Made by a program: the position numbers and the translations under genes. From Trileptium ribeirensis (lineage: Eukaryota; Nematoda; Enoplea; Enoplida; Thoracostomopsidae), in contig JASANE010000608.1 of NCBI GenBank assembly GCA_030248225.1, positions 1-64,000 of the forward strand: a stretch of 64,000 nt of DNA. The letters are read 5' to 3'. The stretch's first letter is position 1. Every line of letters begins with the position of its first letter. Under the pieces are notes generated by a model, which made no database searches, had not been told where the DNA came from, and saw nothing but the letters and a program-made list of their open reading frames with translations. Shown here piece by piece: positions 59,435-64,000 of the stretch.

Positions 59435-59566
59435 ATGTCGGAAAACAGCAATATCAGTAATTTGCTTGGCAAGCCGCTGTTACAGACGGATTACTATTGC
59501 GTTTTGGATAAGGTGTTAGCCAGAGAGCATAGTCCTGTTAAATGTATGCAGGTGCTCCAGTTCAAT
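59435..59566 (+). CDS. Candidate first exon of an unknown protein
   Basis: ATG in context aacaATGtc, then 44 codons beginning MSENSNISNLLGKPLLQTDY and ending CMQVLQFN at a good gtaagc donor. A second open stretch just upstream (59,267-59,429, after a ggttag acceptor) ends at TAA six bases before this ATG. No family recognised and no following exon found. Confidence 0.3.
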
Positions 59567-60704
59567 GTAAGCCATTTGGATGTGTCTTGGATGCAGTTTT
59601 TTTATCCTGTGAAAGCGCTTGTGTTTAAATTGCATGCAACTAGGAAGTATATATATATCCTGGCATAAGAAACGGATGTTAAAAAGAACACATTTGCGGA
59701 CCAGCCCTTTAAACTCTGTTTTCATGCTGCATAGCATGAACATGTCCCAAAAGCAGCTCAACACCCTTCCATCGGCGTTCCTTGTTCCACCCTTCCGGTA
59801 GGCGTCGGTAATTATTGTCGGAGAGCTTGGTTTACGTGCAGTTGTTTCCGCTGCGTCGCAGAGGAAGAGCGAAGTACACAAAATAAGACAAAACCCTGCT
59901 CAGTTATGTGGAGCACAGTACAGAGGACAGTGCGTTTGGCTTTTGAATTATATAAGGTCATTATCAGGCCACTCACAGTGACCCGGTCACAAATGTGAGC
60001 CGACATGATCCGGTGACCCAATCCCATATCTGATCAGAACTTTTTAATGAAACGTGCTCTATGCTGTATAACTCAGTATTATTTAATCAAAATATTACAA
60101 ATGATGTGCGTTTCGACGAAAAATCGCAATTCCGTCGCATATAGGGATACTCGTGTTAACGATTCTAAATATATATTAAAAAACAAAATTTGAAAAATTC
60201 TTTGGCTTCGCGTACAATAAATTTTTGTCTACTTGCAACATCGCTGAACATTTTCCAACTCAACTAATACAGTAAACAGAAATATATCAAGACAAATATG
60301 ATGGACGTAAAACAACTTATCGTGGCACAATCAACGTATCACATGTGAACTATACTTAGGTAAAATTATAGATATATATATATACAGTTCATATGTTACT
60401 CGGAGATAATTTTTTATACAAAATAAATACAGTCACAGAATAAAAATAATTCTATTTCGAACTTTCTGGTAAGTTATAAAACAACAAACATAGAAATGAC
60501 ATGAGAAGGAATAACAAAAAAGCACCGATAGACTCATCGCCGTGACCAATAGGGAGGCGCTCCAAATATTGCTATCTCTGTTCAATATTTAATAAATCGT
60601 CAGTAATTGTTGCGACGTATTCGATGTCTGTCATTAAAGCCTGTCATGTCGTACCAACTCAAAACGGTAAACAGGACATGGTTGGAAACACGGGCTTCTT
60701 TAGG

Positions 60705-61345
60705 ACCAAGTCATATCTACGCCCCAAGTGTACCACGTAAAGCTTTCCGCTTCAAGTAGTCATATGTTTTGTCTCAAGGCTAACTAAGCCTAATCCAAAG
60801 GTTAGCATTTGCCCGTAATTAATCTAATTAACCAAGTCATATCTACGCCCCAAGTGTATATACCACGTAAAGCTTTCCGCTTCAAGTAGTCATATGTTTT
60901 GTCTCAAGGCTAACTAAGCCTAATCCAAAGGTTAGCATTTGCCCGTAATTAATCTAATTAACCAAGTCATATCTACGCCCCAAGTGTATATACCACGTAA
61001 AGCTTTCCGCTTCAAGTAGTCATATGTTTTGTCTCAAGGCTAACTAAGCCTAATCCAAAGGTTAGCATTTGCCCGTAATTAATCTAATTAACCAAGTCAT
61101 ATCTACGCCCCAAGTGTATATACCACGTAAAGCTTTCCGCTTCAAGTAGTCATATGTTTTGTCTCAAGGCTAACTAAGCCTAATCCAAAGGTTAGCATTT
61201 GCCGTAATTAATCTAATTAACCAAGTCATATCTACGCCCCAAGTGTATATACCACGTAAAGCTTTCCGCTTCAAGTAGTCATATGTTTTGTCTCTAGGCT
61301 AACTAAGCCTAATCCAAAGGTTAGCATTTGCCCGTAATTAATCTT
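60705..61345 (+). repeat. Five-copy ~130-bp tandem array with 18S-like segment
   Basis: Units start at 60,705, 60,831, 60,961, 61,091 and 61,220 and are nearly identical. The first lacks 4 bp (tata), the fourth lacks one C, and the fifth has one substitution (ctctagg). Each unit contains agtagtcatatg, two bases, ttgtctcaa and then taagcc, matching the 5' end of eukaryotic 18S rRNA. The rest of the unit is not rRNA-like. Confidence 0.92.
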
Positions 61346-64000
61346 TACATTTTTGTTCTAATATGCTCGTGTGAAGTTCGCTGTTTTGTTATAGGGGAAA
61401 ACTTGAAATGATCTCTTAGTTATCTGTCCTGCTTCCACACATGCACAGCATCGTCATGCTTTTAAAATAGAGCAACAACACACACCAGCGGTATAGATCT
61501 TTTTCGCGCATGTCATTTTCGCAAGATTACGGTGATCAGTGTCTAATTAAACGTTGTTCATTGCCACCGTCATGTACGCTGAACCAAACAGCAGGCTGAA
61601 CTAGGAATGGATACTAAAGCTCTTACATACTGTCCAGCATACCCCTATTTCTACGAGCATGGATGTCTAATTTAAATGTAGGTGTTGCACCAATACACAT
61701 ACTCTGGCGTGTATCACGACTGTAAGATATATTTTAATGCGACAAGTACGTTTTTACTGCAAAACAAATCGTACAATATTCTGTAGCATAAAAGCTTAAT
61801 TTAGCTGTGTATAGCATATTTGAAAAAAGCCATGCTTAACTCATGTTCATATATTTTTGACGCTAACGTTATAGTCAGCCGAACAATTATAGACATAAAA
61901 ATGGTTGTAACAGGCGGCGTAACTAGCAACATAATATATATTATATAAATATTGGTAAACTCGCGCGGCGACCGGAAACGGAGCGACTGTGGCTAATCGG
62001 CGCTAAGTCACTAAGTTTACAATAGAAAAAAATTAGTCTGAGCCCTTTCACTCTTCAAAGTTAAAAAAATAAAATACATCAGCAATACATTCAAAGTAAC
62101 ATTACGGACGTTATATTCAGCACATTTCAAAGTCACGAAACTGTAAAGTCAACCAAGAAAAAGCCAGGTACTGTCGAAAATTAGGAATAACAAACTTCAA
62201 AAACAGCAAAATTTTTCGCGTCATTTTTCACCTTATCTCAAAACCTTAGCACTTGCCCTATTTCATACACTGCACATAAGTGCTTTCAATCTTTTCAGCA
62301 AGACCGAAACCCAATAAATCCATACTAGCACATAGTTCATGATTTCTGCTGTAAACGATTTCCATTTTTTAATCTATGTAATTACTCACAGGAATAGCGA
62401 TATACGTGTCGATTAGGTTTAAATTATACTATAAGACATTGTTCACTACCAAAGATTTTTAAAATATCATTTGGATATTTTTAACTTTGGTTTGTAGGTC
62501 GAATGTGACAATAAGTGTTATATAGCAAAGTTGTAGTTCCTAAGATGATTCTTTTTACGCCCACGATTTGATCCGATGTCTGTGAGTGGAGTTATAGAGA
62601 AAATTGTTATAAAACTAATGTGTCAGAGGTAAAATAGTGGTCCGATTTGGCGGTGAAGATGTCTTCAAAACCAACCATACAATATATTATTATTTGAAAG
62701 TTCATCATACAATCACAGCTCACCTGGCACAAAACCAATTTTTTAATTCAACCATTTCCTTTAAGAATTTGAATGGATTTCAGGTAGCGTTGAACAACAA
62801 AATGTTGCCTGTGCTGTAGATCGAAACCTTGCCGTTTGGCTTAGGGTCACGTTCGCTAACCACTGAGTCATTACGACGCTGTTACACGGATGTTTAACAA
62901 TACTCACAGCGGGAGGGGATAATGCCACATTGCCTAACGTACGCTACGCAACGAACACAGCTAAAGAACTACTCCATTTTTTGTAAAAAGTTGCCGTACC
63001 ACCGTAACCAAATGTGTGAAAGTTTTGTAGACAGATGTAGCTTTATAGATGCACTGCCTGTGTAAATTTTCAAGTACGAAAATTAAGAAATATCCACAAA
63101 CACTTAATTCACCTCAGACAATTGCGCGCCAATATTGTTTTAACTTAAAACCATAACATACTACACAAAAACAAGGTAGACAAATAGACAATAGAGCTGA
63201 GCTGGTTTTTGTGTCTGCTATTAGTCTGTGACGTTACTTACCACCATAGCCACAATACTATGTAGATTATATCGTGGCATTACTTCCGTATTAGAGATGT
63301 TTTTGATTTCTCCCGCACCCAGACTGAAAATCGTGAGTTTGTATATATACAGTATAGCTAGTGTGAGTACCAGCTTACCTAATCAAGGCGGTTTATGAAA
63401 CAACCATTTTAGTACGCAAGTCATAAAAACACAAGTTAATTCACTAAATAAACTACGTTTGGATAATGAGAAATTTTTCGAGTCATTATCCCGAGATCTC
63501 TCAAAGATATACAGAGCCTAACGATATGCCTCAAGCAACTTGTCTAAGATGTACGTGTGACGTTCCCGTGCTCTTGTACGCAGTATATATTTCATTATCC
63601 GTATATATGAATTTTACAGAAAATTCCTCTTTAGTTTTAATTTTTTTCAAATAAACCCTTTAGAAATTATTGCTAAACCGAACGTCCTATTCACTACGGT
63701 ATTTTTGAGAAATTTCAACGATAAATCAATAAACAAGGCAAAGCCAATGGGAAGCACATGACCTGCAAGTTAGACATACACGGGTATAACTATGGCTTCC
63801 GCTATCACAAAAATCTTCTCCGTAATATCCCCAGACGACGAGAAATTCGTAAAATAATTTCACGACAATCGAATAAGTGTTAGAAATATGGCCCATATGT
63901 ATATTTTCTGAACAGTTACTACTAGCTGAGCCAAATGTTATAAATTTTTTATAGTTTTATAATAAGCATTTCGATGACAATTTCAACTGAATGTTTCACT
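61346..64000. other. No gene recognised
   Basis: AT-rich with dense stops. Only the SINE-like head near 62,850 stands out. Confidence 0.5.
62815..62890 (-). mobile_element. tRNA-like SINE head
   Basis: The minus strand has an A-like box TGACTCAGTGG (62,860-62,870) and a B-like box GGTTTCGATC (62,819-62,828), 31 bp apart. Related to the head at 57.9 kb. Confidence 0.5.

Noticed and set aside
60705..61345. Possible CRISPR-like array
   Set aside because: The repeats are ~130 bp and directly abutting, with no unique spacers, in a eukaryotic setting.

Overview
The window is a piece of an invertebrate nuclear genome. It is AT-rich, carries spliceosomal introns, and is crowded with dispersed and tandem repeats and transposon remains. 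The organism cannot be named. The envelope-bearing Ty3/gypsy element recalls elements I associate with nematodes, but that is only a hint. There are no operons, bacterial-type genes or CRISPR arrays.

Layout. 1-945: repeat-rich flank with short hairpins. 946-9870: a minus-strand Ty3/gypsy (Metaviridae-type) retroelement in four open reading frames. In transcription order they are a Gag part without an ATG; Gag with zinc knuckles fused to a degenerate SGNH-like domain and a membrane-anchored Cys-rich region; the rest of that envelope-like region plus the aspartic protease; and an intact RT-RNaseH-integrase ORF. A primer-binding site lies at 9847-9864. Beyond it, in the presumed 5' LTR, are eight 15-nt hairpins with 5-bp stems. 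10.7-11.9 kb: a ~355-bp tandem repeat. 11.9-18.9 kb: nothing recognised except a strong hairpin.

18,884-43,181 (+) holds twelve exons encoding the C-terminal ~542 residues of the U5 snRNP GTPase EFTUD2/Snu114. All intron phases agree. The N-terminal half is not visible. The introns contain a broken LINE reverse transcriptase, a ~0.9-kb repeat family rich in TAATTA, a foldback element with tandem-repeat arms, a 2.6-kb TIR transposon with a TTA target duplication, a tiny 5'-truncated LINE with a 17-bp duplication, a tRNA-derived SINE, a MITE and an intron-borne dispersed repeat.

43.2-64 kb: no gene is firmly identified. It holds a 424-bp MITE (TTA duplication), an isolated terminus of the same family, tRNA-like SINE heads, a hAT-like terminus, two orphan candidate exons, and a five-copy ~130-bp tandem array whose unit contains a segment matching the 5' end of 18S rRNA.

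The strongest leads are the gag-SGNH-envelope-protease-pol order of the retroelement, the covarying 15-nt hairpins in its leader, and the tandem array carrying an 18S-like segment.
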